DNA of 64,000 bases from Hypoxylon rubiginosum. Its lineage: Eukaryota; Ascomycota; Sordariomycetes; Xylariales; Hypoxylaceae. The stretch's first letter is position 1, and each line of letters begins with the position of its first letter. The DNA is taken from contig CADCXA010000034.1 of NCBI GenBank assembly GCA_902806565.1, forward strand, positions 248,001-312,000, in the 5' to 3' direction. A program made the translations under genes and the position numbers. Shown piece after piece: positions 1 to 12,108 of this stretch. Under the pieces are notes generated by a model. That model did not search any database. It saw nothing but the letters and a program-made list of their open reading frames with translations, and had not been told where the DNA came from.

Positions 1-3000
1 GGATGTACCGTGTCGACGCAAGCATTGTCGCTTCGTCGTGCCGAACGAGATCCCCATAGCCTACACCTGGTACTAGGGTGAAGGGCCTGATGATACCATA
101 TAGTGGTTGTTGTTCCTGGCAGACACTTAAAGCTTGCGTGGCCCCTGTTCCCTCGAGGACCATGTTTGGACTTACGCCTCCCCCATGGCTTCTCTCCGGA
201 TTTGATATTATACGTAGCGCTGTGCGCGCCAAGCGCATCAAGGGGGTAGCAGAAGGGCTCTCCCTGGATGCGCAGTCAATCAAACATTAATATCTGAAGT
301 CGGTGATGAACCATTGATAACGTGCAGATTTCCCCCACAACTCCTCAATGGACTAGCCGAGATCTCCGCCCCCCAATCTCAACCCCCCATTTCGCTTGGG
401 TAGCATCAAGATTCTCGAGATAGGATGAATTCAAGCTATTACGTCGGCATCATTGTGGCAGAGCTTTGCTCGATAAGTTGCGACACGACAAGCCCTGCGA
501 CGCAGTAGTGGTGGTGACGGCGGTGGCCAGGCGAACTCCGAGTCCGAAATAGCATCAACGTGTGTAGCGAGGGATATCGTCAGATCCCCTTTATTGAGGA
601 GGATCTGGGAGGTGACCCTGTCGGCACCAGACCCTTGCAATGTCATCAAACTCGCCTATCTATCTCACACATAAGATTTGCAACACAACGGTCCGCGTCC
701 GTTTTATCGTCAACGTTCTGGCCACGCTCGTATCTGACATACGCATGGCTGAGGAAGAAAAGAAAAAATTCACCCAACTTAATAATAGAAAGGCTCTTGC
801 AGCCGCCACCGATCTCAAAACGCCAATAGGATCAGGCCCTGACAACACCGACAATAATCAGAGAAAAGTGGCTTACCTACAAAATTACCCCAGCGCCGAT
901 GATGATCGGAGTGTGAGGTTTGACGATCCGGGGTGCCCACCCGAAAATGCCGGTTGGGGGTCTGAGATGAGGCAATGATAGTTATCAAAAGTAAAGTTGC
1001 ATATTGCACGAATGTCCTCGAGTGATGATATCCTGATCTGATGCTGTTGGCGTGACACAAGATGGAAATCTGATTTCCGGTTCGGCTCGTGCTTATGGAA
1101 ATGCCCATCTACAGTTTACACCGACCTGCCCTATCCTCGAATACTCGGCTCTTTGCACACCGAGAGAGAGCAGGCCGGTTTATCTGGTTGACCCCTTTTT
1201 CTTTTTTCTCTCGCCGGGGCGATACCTGGTCAAGGTGATGGGAAAATCTCGGCAAAGATGCTGGACTGGACTCCGTACTCCGTTACGAAGATCAAGAGAA
1301 GTATTTCTGTGGGGATTTTGGGGTACATATTACAGGGATTCGACCCCGTGGAGTGGAACAGTTGGGTAACCCCCACGCCCCCGTCAATACGTAAGTGTGG
1401 ACGAAGTACGGGGACTAGTATCGCGGTACCTGCTGTTCAAGTATCGTACATACCTAGAGGCGTTAGTACCGGCAGGTAAGACATGAGTCTGAGACTATGT
1501 GGGTGTGTGTAACGCAACACATGACCTGGGGGCTTGGGGGCTTTCTGTCTTCTCTCGTCTGGGGTTGTTGTCTCTCTTGAAGCGCTGAGAACCCTGTCAC
1601 ATTACACGCATATCTCCTTTTGTTCCCCAGGGTGGATGGGACTGCAACTATGGCGATCGTGACCTATTCCTAAGTTAGACTAGGAAGCACCCGGGAGTTC
1701 CTATCTTACTCTGAACACGTTTGTATGACATATATAAAAAACGATATCGAGGAAGCCAACGACTTACTTAGTGGCTTCCCATGTACGTGGTCTCCTGTAT
1801 GTGGAAATGCACATAAATATGATTGACGCGTGGCATATGACCCATCCCTATTCTGGTTGGCCTCCCTTTCAAAACACTCATGTGAAATGCCTTTTCAGAT
1901 CGTAATTCCAACTGTGTCTCGCAGTTGATGTACTGACCAGGTTGGGCAGCCAATGCAACGATCTACTTCACCCCACGCCTCTCATTTACGCTTGCTGGTA
2001 ACATGAACGGACATGCTATTGGGCGTACGAAGGTGAACCTAGAAGAGGCACGCACAATTTTTATAATTAGGGTGTTGTAACGTATGGCTGTGATTGTTTG
2101 CCTGACGTCCAATAGCGCGCATGGGCAACTCTCCGAAGCTGACTTCTGTTTATCACGCGTTAAACTCGAAGAGGACCGGCCGCTGGGGGTTACCTTGGCC
2201 AATACACTCTATATTGCCAGGCGCTATCAAGTCAGTCCTGCGCGTGGACAGCTTCGAGCAAACCAGCAACCAACAATCCATGAGGCGCAGGCGAAAGTCT
2301 AGCCCCGGTTTCAGAGTAATACTCATCGGGCGTTGAAATTAGCAAGGATTCTCAAGGCTACACCCCACATTGTCCTCCACACGAGAAGAGGCGGATAGCA
2401 ATGCTTCGTCGCTCGAAAGGGTCGTCGCTTGGCGGCCGTGGTCTCAGCCCCGAAGCCGGGTTAGGTAGTGTACCTATTCTTTTACCTAGGTACTAGCACC
2501 TAGGCTGCTAGGCAGGCGTTTATTCATTCGAAAAGACAGGATGGCGCAAGAGCACGACCTGCGCACCCCAATCTCGGTATGTCCATGCCTACCGTACTGT
2601 ATTCTTACTGTCACCAAAGTTGCGGTGAAGGAAGACGTGGAGTACAAGGCTCGCGACACCGTTGTAATTGCAACCCAAAAGAGAAATAGTCCCTCCTCGC
2701 TATTTTTTAAACCCCTCGAAGCCAGCGACGGGGAAGGCGGCCGGTCGATCATATTCGATCCGATTCGCACTTTGCGGGTTTTCACATGTTTCCCACATTA
2801 CCCGTTGATTTTCCGGTTTCCTCTGGGGATTGAGGGGAATTGCTTCTATATTTTTTTTTCTCACCTTGTCGGCGGTGGCCGGTTTGACAGTATCATTTCG
2901 TAGCCGAAGTGACTCTCACCATCATCAGGCAACATAACTATGAATCAGCTGATCGGCTTCCGCCTAGGAACCCTGGAACCTACTCGAGGGCTGCTTCATG

Positions 3001-6000
3001 CTGCTTCATGGCAGGCGGCCATTCTTGTGTAATATCAGGCCTGCAGCTGGATCCCATCCTTCGCATGTATCGGACCCCGTCTCCTGTAATCGACCGTCCC
3101 TGCATTGGGTGTGTCTTCGCTTGAGGTCTTACTAGGTAGGCCCCATGCAGGCATACATTGCGATAGCAAACACCGAGACGAGGTGGGATGAAAAAAAAAA
3201 AAGATATTAGACTGGTCCCTGTGCCCTGTGCCCTGAGCCCTGAGCCCTGAGGCTGCTGGTCTGCTGGTATTTAATAAGTCGAGATACGGCGGGGACCAAT
3301 CATTGATTGAGCTGCTTTTCCTTAGCAAGGCAAGTCAACAATACATACCGTGGTATAGGTACTCTTGGCCCCCTTTCGAATACCGAAATAGATCTGGAAT
3401 CTAATGGACTCCGGTGAGCACATGATGTACATACAGTATCTCGCACAAGCGAGTTCGAGGGATCAGGGAAGAAGTTGGGGTTTGTTTCATGGAAGTAATT
3501 TTTCCTACAACCAACGGATTTCTAAGTTTAGACGCTGTAGGTACTTGGTACTTTAGTACGTCACGGTAGCCTTAAAAGGTTCAAGGTTTATACGCTAGAT
3601 TTGTTTTTCATTATCTGGAGCCCCCGCAAATTTCCCGGTACCGCGAAATGAGGGTGGAAAAGTCTGGGGTTCGGGGGGAGAGACTTAGGTACATACAAAG
3701 TGTACAAATTGTACAAAATGGCATGTCCGTGAACTATATCCAAGTCTTCCCCCTTTTCACATGATAATGCCATAACGTCCAGAAACCGAGACATCAATTA
3801 ACCCAAGACATATAAGACATATATGTAGCTACAGATTAGTGTGAGATGAGAGCATGCGCACCATGTCCTAACGTCCATTATCTATTAGATTTGATCCCCT
3901 TCCGAGAAATCCAGGTCCAGGTATTACCTCACGATCATCAGGTACCCCCAACTTGCATTCAGCCGTACCAGCTTAAACTCGCGAGCTCGCGAGCTCAGCG
4001 TTGTATGGTGTCGCGCCCAGCTACGTACCATGTAAGACGGGCTCCTAACTTTAGGTACACACTTTGCGCCGAGAGCTCCAGCGTATCACGTCAGCGCGCA
4101 CAATACTAATTCATCTTTCCCTTTTCACGTCGCCTTAGGATCGAGGCTGAGCCCCGAAAACGTAACCCCCCAAGCGCTTCCTCCTTAACTTTAGGGTATA
4201 CCCCCTTATCTTACTCTGCTACTGTGCTACATGCCACGCGCTACCGAACATGGCAGGAATACGGTGGACACTATTAGGGGGTTTACTACTGTATGTAGGC
4301 ACGGGGCAGGGAGAGGCTACGCCGCTTATTTACGAAGTCCGTTCGTGAGTCCCATCGCTTGTCATTGGCGCTACGCATCTACCGCTGGGTAGGTTGCATG
4401 AAAAATGATGATGCCTCCCTCCCACCGCCTCTTCAGCGCAACCCCAGGATTGGACCACGACGCTTCGGGGACGTCCGGTAATAAATTGCTCTTTTCTATT
4501 GCCTCTCTCTCGCAGGGCTGATGCGCTGACGCATCGCCGCCCGTGCTTCCCTGACTGTCATTTTCGTGACTCCTTGGCAGCGAAGGCCGAAGAGTCTTTG
4601 TCTCCGGTCGTTACGAGAGAAGGAAAAAGTGCGACGTAGAAAGAAGGTCGGACGGAGTTCTATGGGTTTGTGGGGGCGTTTTATTTTTATTTCTCACTTC
4701 GCCTTGCTTTGCCCTTTTTTTTCTCACTTATCATTGCGATGTTTCTTCCATCAAGGCGGTGAGCTGCCAGATTACAACAATTCGAAATTCGAATAAACCC
4801 AGTAGAAAATTTTTCTTCCTCCTTTCATGTCGGTGTGCCATCCATACTATGCAGGTGTCCCTTTTGATCCCCTTTTCATATCGAGTATTACTACGACAAC
4901 ATATGAAGTATATACCCCCCAAGAAGTTTACATAATGTTTGTCCGCCCTATCGTCGTGAACCATCCATGTAGAGGATCTGGAGAAGCGCCTTGGCAAGGC
5001 TTTAGCAGCCCGCTCCGAGCCGAACCTCATCTCTGATTCTCACCTGCTTAAATTCTCCATGTTTTCGACTCCCCGTTCTAGATACCCCTTTCGCATGTGG
5101 TATGCGGGGGATCCAATGAAACCATAGGGGGGGCTTTGCTGTGCGTAGTAATCAAGCCATACGGGTAACGGTAGGTGACCAGACGGTATTAGTCACCAAG
5201 TGAATCTGGATCTCTCTCTTCTCTCTCTTACTAGGTAGGTACCTACTGTAGGTAGTTGGAGGGAAGTCTTCTGCTGTAGCTATTAGCCCGGGGAACGGGT
5301 TTCTGGGGTGAGACGGTCGACATCTTTGGAGACACAGTGTTTTGAAAGTCTTCCCCTTTTTAAGCATTGTGGCGTTCTTGGAGGTCGACGTGCTGCTTGC
5401 TCCCGTAATCTGGGGTTTGGGGAATTAGGGATGAGGCAACACGGACGAATTTCTGGACCCGATATATTGGGGGATCTGTCACGATGAGCATGTCACAGCG
5501 GGAATTGTCTTTATTGGGGGGTCAAAGGCCTTGACCGAATTTCATTTGTCTGTGCTTGTCATTTCAATTATCGAATATCAATACTGTGAACATGTCGCTT
5601 GTTCTTTTAACTAGAGAACCGCCAAGCCTGTACCAAGATATTGGCCCGAAATTGGGCTGAAACGCGCACACTCAACAAATATTCCCTTTGGAACGCCCCC
5701 TAGACGCTCGTATTTGAGAAGAGAGGAAGTAGATAGCTCGCCCAGAGTATTTTTTGACTGCCTATCCGGCTAAGCGTCAACCATGCTCCAACCCGTATCC
5801 GCACTGTACTCCCCCCTATTCCACCGTCTATGAGGAACGAAACCTATCCCGAGATGCCATCGCTGCGAGTATATAGATGAGAAAATATGAGAAACGTAAA
5901 GGAAAAAACCAGTGCTGCCTTCGCTGTTGTTTTGCCAGCGATTCTGCTCGATTAGAGGGAAATCCCGGAGTAGAGAAATTTCAATCCGAAGCCCGCTTGT

Positions 6001-6267
6001 AACGAGATCTAACTGCCGATGAGGGTCTCAAGTCTATAGTCATGAATCCACCAGAAAGCACGGCGCGCCCAAATATAATCCGGCCGTCCCATCATCGAAT
6101 GGTTGCTCGTATACTACCGTTGGTAGTGTCATTAGAAAAAGCGGCACAACGACCGTTGCTTTCAAAATGTCGCCTTTGGAACGCCACCTCTTGTCTATAA
6201 ACCTCTATAATTAAAGTCGTTATTCATGTCGCAGTCGAAAAAAAGGGTATATGCCGAGTTTTCAGAT
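1..6267. other. Gene-free stretch downstream of cre1
   Basis: I see no convincing coding region. Every open frame is below about 120 codons, lacks family motifs, and cannot be joined to neighbours by plausible splice sites. The stretch holds short low-complexity tracts, including a CCCTGTG/CCCTGAG-type tandem repeat near 3220-3253 and TACCTAGGTA/AGGTACCT palindromes near 2483 and 5235. The last few hundred bases before 6268 should contain the 3' UTR of the leftward cre1 gene. Confidence 0.6.
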
Positions 6268-7548
6268 CTACATCCGATCCATGAGGTCGCCTCCCGCTAA
6301 GCTGCCGCTTGTTGAACTTCGACCGCTCGTGTTGTAACCGTCGTTCGCAAGAAGATCGTGAACTGCGACCTTCGGTACCTGAGGAACAGGTAATTTCCTG
6401 CTGCTGTCGGGTCGGCTGATAATATCCGTAAGGGACAAGCCCGTAGGTCGATGACCGTTGCTAGTAGGTTGTGGCGTTTGTGGATAAGTTGACCCTTCGA
6501 GATGTGGCTCCATCGGGGCTAGCGCTGGAGTGTGCCCCAAAGTGAGATTGCGGAGAGTAGGTAGCTCAATGCCAGCGTACGGTCGGAGACGTGGCGAGTG
6601 AGCCGGCGTCGCTAGTGGCGTATGGTCAGGCGTGGGGGACAAAGAATCGTGGGAGAAAGTTGGCGACGACGGTGCGGTAGAGTTAGGCGAATTCGGCCTA
6701 GATCGTTTGGCATGACGAAGAGCATGAGAGTAATGATCGTCATGGTCATCGTTAGAATGCGACCTTGACATGTGGTAGGCTGAGAGCGAAGGAAGATGGC
6801 CCCTCGAGGAGTGAAGACTGTTAGAATAATACGGGTGAGACCTCGAGGCGTGGTGGTGAGCACCCAAGTTATCCCGCTGGAGCTGACTCGTTGCATCAGC
6901 CAAAATTCCCATATCCATGTTGTGGCCAGGTAGCGGGCTATTGCTACCCATAGTTCGGCCGTAATGGTGTAAGGGACCTGGATGCGGCATGGCATATGAA
7001 GAGTATGAGTGTGGTGGTGACACGTTCGGCGAGACGAGCGTAGAGCCAGGTGCCGACTTGATAGATCTAGGGTTAGTCGGGGGAGGCATCATGGAGTCCG
7101 GCGTCAGCGCGTGACCCAATCCATGATGTGAAGCCTGTCCAGCCTTGTTTCCTCTCCTCGAGTTAGGGTTGTTGTGTATCCTCGAGTGACGAGTGAGCTC
7201 ATCTGAGCGGGAGAACTTCTTGCTGCAGCCAGGGAACTGGCAGGCGTGCGGCTTCTCTCCAGTGTGAGTTCTGATATGCCTAGTCTGGTGCTCCAACCGA
7301 TGGAAGGCCTTATCACATAGTGGGCACTTATACGGTCGTGGTAATTCGTTGGTGTTTTCGGCGGGTTGACCGCCAGGCACTGGACCGTTAGGCCGGAGAA
7401 CACTAACAGTAGCCATATCTACGTCTCCGTCACGGTCGAGTTTGCGTGCGGCAGCCGAGTTGCTATCGTTGGAAGTGGTAGATTCAGGGTTCAGCAGGTT
7501 GGAAAAATCCACCGCTGACTGTGAGCGTTGCATGTGATCGCCAGCCAA
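6268..7548 (-). CDS. cre1: Carbon catabolite repressor CRE1/CreA, C2H2 zinc finger
   Basis: This is the DNA-binding repressor that shuts off genes for alternative carbon sources when glucose is present; it acts in the nucleus on SYGGRG sites. It is a single uninterrupted exon of 426 codons, near the usual 400-430. Two C2H2 fingers lie at about residues 75-95 (CPLC...HIRTH) and 103-125 (CQFPGC...HSRIH), joined by the TGEKP linker and flanked by [20 protein letters not shown], as in CreA/Mig1 proteins. The Ser/Pro/His-rich middle and the C-terminal blocks around RNLTLGHT and [10 protein letters not shown] are also typical of CreA. Many homologs begin at [13 protein letters not shown], so the second ATG (7533) is an alternative start. 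The family is certain; which start is used is not. Confidence 0.97.
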   Translation of the reverse strand: MAGDHMQRSQSAVDFSNLLNPESTTSNDSNSAAARKLDRDGDVDMATVSVLRPNGPVPGGQPAENTNELPRPYKCPLCDKAFHRLEHQTRHIRTHTGEKPHACQFPGCSKKFSRSDELTRHSRIHNNPNSRRGNKAGQASHHGLGHALTPDSMMPPPTNPRSIKSAPGSTLVSPNVSPPHSYSSYAMPHPGPLHHYGRTMGSNSPLPGHNMDMGILADATSQLQRDNLGAHHHASRSHPYYSNSLHSSRGHLPSLSAYHMSRSHSNDDHDDHYSHALRHAKRSRPNSPNSTAPSSPTFSHDSLSPTPDHTPLATPAHSPRLRPYAGIELPTLRNLTLGHTPALAPMEPHLEGSTYPQTPQPTSNGHRPTGLSLTDIISRPDSSRKLPVPQVPKVAVHDLLANDGYNTSGRSSTSGSLAGGDLMDRM

Positions 7549-8053
7549 GTGGGCACCGCCTTTTCCTCACTAGAATAAATTCTGGTGGTCAACGGTAGTA
7601 GGCTTGCTGATATGATAGCCAGGATGTCGCCAGTAATGGGATTTCGGTATTTTTCTTTAGTTACTCTTTGCTGAGTATATAGGGATCTGGTATCCTTGGG
7701 TAGTCGTGTAATGTTGAAGAGCGGCTAGCGGCCTCTCTCGATGTCGATAACCGGGGAAGGGTTGCGGGTTGCAGGTGTATTGGTTGCGGTAGAATTTCGA
7801 GAGGAAAGCCGTTTGGGGTGGATGGGGGCACTGGTATGATTTTAAATGAGCTGCGAGAGCGGGCGGGTCGGAAAACTTGTAAGGTGCCAAAACGTGCTAC
7901 ACTGGGGCAGTAGGTGGGTGAGTGGGTGGGTGAAGTGGGTGAAGTACGGTACCGTACAGTGCAGTGTTGGGTACCTGAAGACTTGTAGCTATTTCCCATG
8001 GGCCATGTCCTGGGCAAGCTGGGGCACCCAAGGGTACGTTCTTAACGGGGGAC

Positions 8054-8077
8054 GGGCGCGGGCGCGGGCGCGGGCGC
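8054..8077. repeat. GGGCGC tandem repeat, four units
   Basis: Four perfect 6-bp GGGCGC units lie about 500 bp upstream of the cre1 start, followed at once by ATTGGGCGGG. A GTACCCA tandem run follows near 8095-8115. The stretch is strongly G-rich on the plus strand. Confidence 0.9.
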
Positions 8078-8824
8078 ATTGGGCGGGCTACCTAGTACCC
8101 AGTACCCAGTACCCAGCTACATATTTCACCCCTCCGGGGGCCCTGCTTTAACAAAATCCCTAGTGTGGGGGGAACCAGTGGATGGACGAAAATGGCCTGG
8201 GGGAGTTGGAACCCTGAAAGCCCAGGTGCGAGGAGGCGCACTTGTGCTACCTGGTTGGCTACCTGGTTGGTTGGTTAGCCCCAAGTCCTTGAGAAAAAGG
8301 GGGGATCCCCTGAAAGGGAGGTACTTGGGTACGTACTGAGGTAAATTGGGGAAGGGGGAGAAACGTGGAGGCCGCTGAACCTACGGGCAAGAGGCAAGAT
8401 TTGCACAAGGGGGGAAAAGTTTTTTTTATTTTTTATTTTTTATTTTTAGGTGGAAGAGTGGAAGAGAGGAAGAGTCAGTTAACCAGTTAATCAGTTAATG
8501 CTAAGTCGGTTAGGCTGCTTAGGTTGTTCTGGCACCCGGAATCGAAATTGTCATTCCCTAGCATCCAACATTTGGGTGGTCTGGACCAGTTGTAAGGTTG
8601 CAAATACTCTATCCTTAGGCTATCTCAGCTTTTCCCTTACCGTTTTCCCTACCGCACCTCTTTGCCCGCTGCGGGCTTTCATAGTGTGGGGTGAATGCAA
8701 AGAAAGATGGTGGGTGAGATTATTCCGCGTGTCGAGGTTCAAGAGGAATGATGTGGGCATGTGGTTAGAACTCCCGTCACTAGGACCCGGCGTTAAGGGG
8801 GGAGGGAAGAAAAGAAAAAGGGCA

Positions 8825-8869
8825 GCCTAGAGAGCCTAGAGAGCCTAGAGAGCCTAGAGAGCCTAGGGA
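8825..8869. repeat. GCCTAGAGA tandem repeat, five 9-bp units
   Basis: Four perfect GCCTAGAGA units and a fifth with one change (GCCTAGGGA) lie about 1.3 kb upstream of the cre1 start. Each unit contains the palindrome-like CTAG core that recurs across the intergenic DNA of this window. Confidence 0.9.
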
Positions 8870-11843
8870 GCCCAAGAGCCTACAAAACCCACACAGCTTG
8901 TACTAATAATAGGGGGTGGATTTAGCAAAGGCGCAAATCAGCCCTCAAGGACATAACACATGTTCATCTCTACCTCTGTATCTCGTCATAGGTAATCCAT
9001 AGCTCATAACCCATAACCCATACCCCATCCTGTCTACTTTTAGCTGAGTATTCCCTTGGCTGAACGCATTTTGAAACGAACGGATATGATATTCTATCTA
9101 TTGCCGTGTTCGTCCCTCGTAGCCGTCCGTGTCTCTAGAATTTCTTTCTTTATTTTCTTATTTTCTTTAGTCCTTTATCAACCCCTAAAACCTCGTTAGA
9201 AAAAGTCTAGTCAGGTAGTTTGCATCATTTTACGATTACTTGACATAAGCGCATGTGCCGCAAGCAAAAAACCCATCTGAATGGATCAGTAGACCATCGT
9301 ACCAAACTCATACTATTCATTCTCATCTTACTAGCCTCATGTAAGTCATCCACCCAGATAGCGGCATAGTACCACCGAGATGTGTGGGGATAGAAGAGCG
9401 GCTGTACGGATTACGGTAACAACTAGCTCGGCTTCCAGCATTTAGCGAGGCTCCTACTCGCCGAATACTGCCTCGGCCGTCCCCCCTGAAGCTAAGATAG
9501 GTGAAGAAAATAGACACGTAGTCTACGAACCCCGAGTGAGAATCTGCGTCATCAGGCAAAGCTCTGTTTTTGCTTTTTCTTCATCCAGGAATGAACCAGG
9601 ACCACTAAAATGACGCCTCGTCCGGAGGTCCAAAAAAAGAAGAAAAAATTTCGAACAAAGGTCCACGATAAAAAGATATGGAGAACGTGGGGCCGAGCTC
9701 GGCCGCATTCAAGGGGCGCGCTTTTTAGTACAGCTGGTACAGACACAGTAGATAAGAAATCGTCTACTCGGCAGTACGCACTATCCATCTCCAGAAGACG
9801 ATGGGACGGTATGGAGTCGGATAAGTGGATCGCGGAGCGCACTAGAATTCTGAACGGAACGAAGGCGCTGACATAAGAAGCTGGTATTGTGGTGTTGTGG
9901 TGTCGTAGTTCAGTACAAGCTGGTCATGGCAAAAACGACGAAAACAAGCTCAGCTCAGCCCTTGGACGCAACCCGACCAACCAGCCAGCCAACTAGCAAC
10001 TAGTCATGCATGTGGTCGAGGGCTGGATGACGATAGCATCGCCTAGCTTACTGGTACTTGTATTTGAAGGAGATGATAGCCTTCCGCCTCTTCCCTCTTA
10101 GTACGGCAGATGGCGGCGCATATCCAGCTCGAGTTATGAGTTTGATCTTCGCATGTTTTTCCCTCCTCTGGATCCCCAACCCGTTTTAAACCTGGGGTAA
10201 ATCGCGATAGTTGAGATAGGACCTATCAAACCCCCTAGAGCTTCTCCCCACAGACCATCTCTCTAACCTGGACCTATGTACTATCGAATGTACAATACAA
10301 TACCTAGGCTCGCTAGGCTCATACGCGTATTTGTCAAAACGTTCATGCTATGTACATCGCGTATGGAATTGTGGAAAACGATGGCCTTGTGTTGAGATGC
10401 TGGTCTTCCCCTGCTGACCTGTTTACCAGTCTGCCTGGGCTTCTTATCAGCTACGCTGCCATCTCACAAGACCAATATTTCCACAAAGGTTAGCGAGCAC
10501 CCAAGTAGTCCAGATAGCGTGATTACCATTACAGGTATTTGAACCGATCTGATATTATTACACCACCGGATCCACGACTGGCACATGCTATCGAAATGTG
10601 TTAGATAATGGTGATAAGGCTTAGCATGTGCTGGCGACAGCTGACAACTATGTCGGCGTCGACGTCAACATGCGGTTAGGATTTTCTATACCTCAGAGAG
10701 GAATTTACGAAAGGATGTTATTTCTCGCGCAGGAATCCCTCGGTAAGGAGTAGAGTGTTGATGCAGTGATATTGGAATCTCCGTAACCAGTCTCGCCAGT
10801 TTACCGAAGCCCCAATCGATGCCAAGCAATCTTTCCAATTCCAAAACGTGGGGGTCCGCCGACAAGGAGGAAATAAAACTACATCTCTACGAACGAATCC
10901 CTCGCCAGACAAGGCATCAATACATAACATGTACTTGGGACGAGCCGCGAAAGTGCAAGGCCGCCTGTCTTGTACCAGGCAGACTTCCAATTCGCCGAAA
11001 ACTGTTACTTGATATGTCACTTGGTTTGTAACAGCTTAGGAGCTGGCCCCCTGGCTCCCCGACGGCGATTCCTCTTGCCTCCTTTCAACCCCAAGGGGAA
11101 AGAGAACCATTGCACGACTAACGATGGGCGAATGTTAGCCCTAAAGCCTTCACTTTCCCCAAGGAATGTTTGGTAATTTGTATGATACCAACTAGCAATC
11201 TATCCGGCTCTGGTTGCCCTACCTACTGTGTAAGGTAATAAACGTAAACGTATGTAGGGGTAAGTCCGGGGAAAGGCGGGATTGCCTCGAAATCAACCAT
11301 CAACCCACTTTGCCCTTGGAGAATACAGCCTCAACTATCAACTAATAGTCCAGCGTAGAGCTCCGGATTGCGGGACACTGGAGATGAGCAGCGGAAATAC
11401 GAAAGGCCACGTACGAGCCAAACCAGCCAAGTATACGACTCCAGCGCAAAACCATCACGATACGTACAGTGTCTGTGAGATGGATCAACGATCAACCCGC
11501 TACATAATATTTCCCCACAAAGATAACACTTAAACTTTTCCACTGATCCGGGGTCCCAGGCCCACAGATAGACAGACATTGTGCCTCGTTAGGCTTAAGA
11601 CTCGAAAGAGTCTAGACAATGCTCTCATTTTCCCGAACAGGCATACCGAAGCACCTCTTTGTCCATCGTAATTGCGCAAACGAGCTCTATTATCGCCAAG
11701 TCAATTTGGAATCTGGGGCAGCTTTCACGATGAACCGACAATAGATTTAGATATATTTACACTAGCTGTGTGACCCGTCCTTCGGCCGGGGAAAGGGGGG
11801 GGGGGTTCCTGTCGCCAGCTTCCTTTACGCCACAGGAGTCGGG

Positions 11844-12108
11844 CTCTGATTGGCTAGCCACACCTCAGCGCACGTCCGATGAATTCTTCGTAGAATCAAT
11901 TAATCATTTCCACCACCTCTTAAAAAGAGTAATAATTTATATGGTTTGATAAAGCTCGTTTTGCGTGACCTTTCTATTCCATTTGCATTATTCCCAGGCC
12001 TGGAGCGATGGAATCGCAAAGGAAAAGGTCGAAAAGTGCGGGGCGATTCTAAGTATCTGATTGGCCGGTGAAATTGTGGCAGTACTAATAAAATAAAGAG
12101 AAGTTGAT
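11844..12108 (+). repeat. 265-bp dispersed repeat, copy A
   Basis: This segment matches the reverse complement of 27071-27335 over its whole length, with both copies 265 bp. The two ends are best conserved: CTGATTGGCTAGCCACACC at the start, and the stretch from GGAAAAGG through GTGCGGGGCGATTC to GTGGCAGTACTAAT and AAATAAAGAGAAGTTGAT at the end. The middle has diverged by many substitutions. There is no open frame, no clear terminal inverted repeat and no obvious target-site duplication. CTGATTGGC occurs twice inside the element in direct orientation. It is probably a fragment of, or a non-autonomous derivative of, a mobile element. Confidence 0.8.

Noticed and set aside
3220..3253. CCCTGTG/CCCTGAG repeat considered as telomere-like
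   Set aside because: Not TTAGGG/CCCTAA and only a few units; a local microsatellite.
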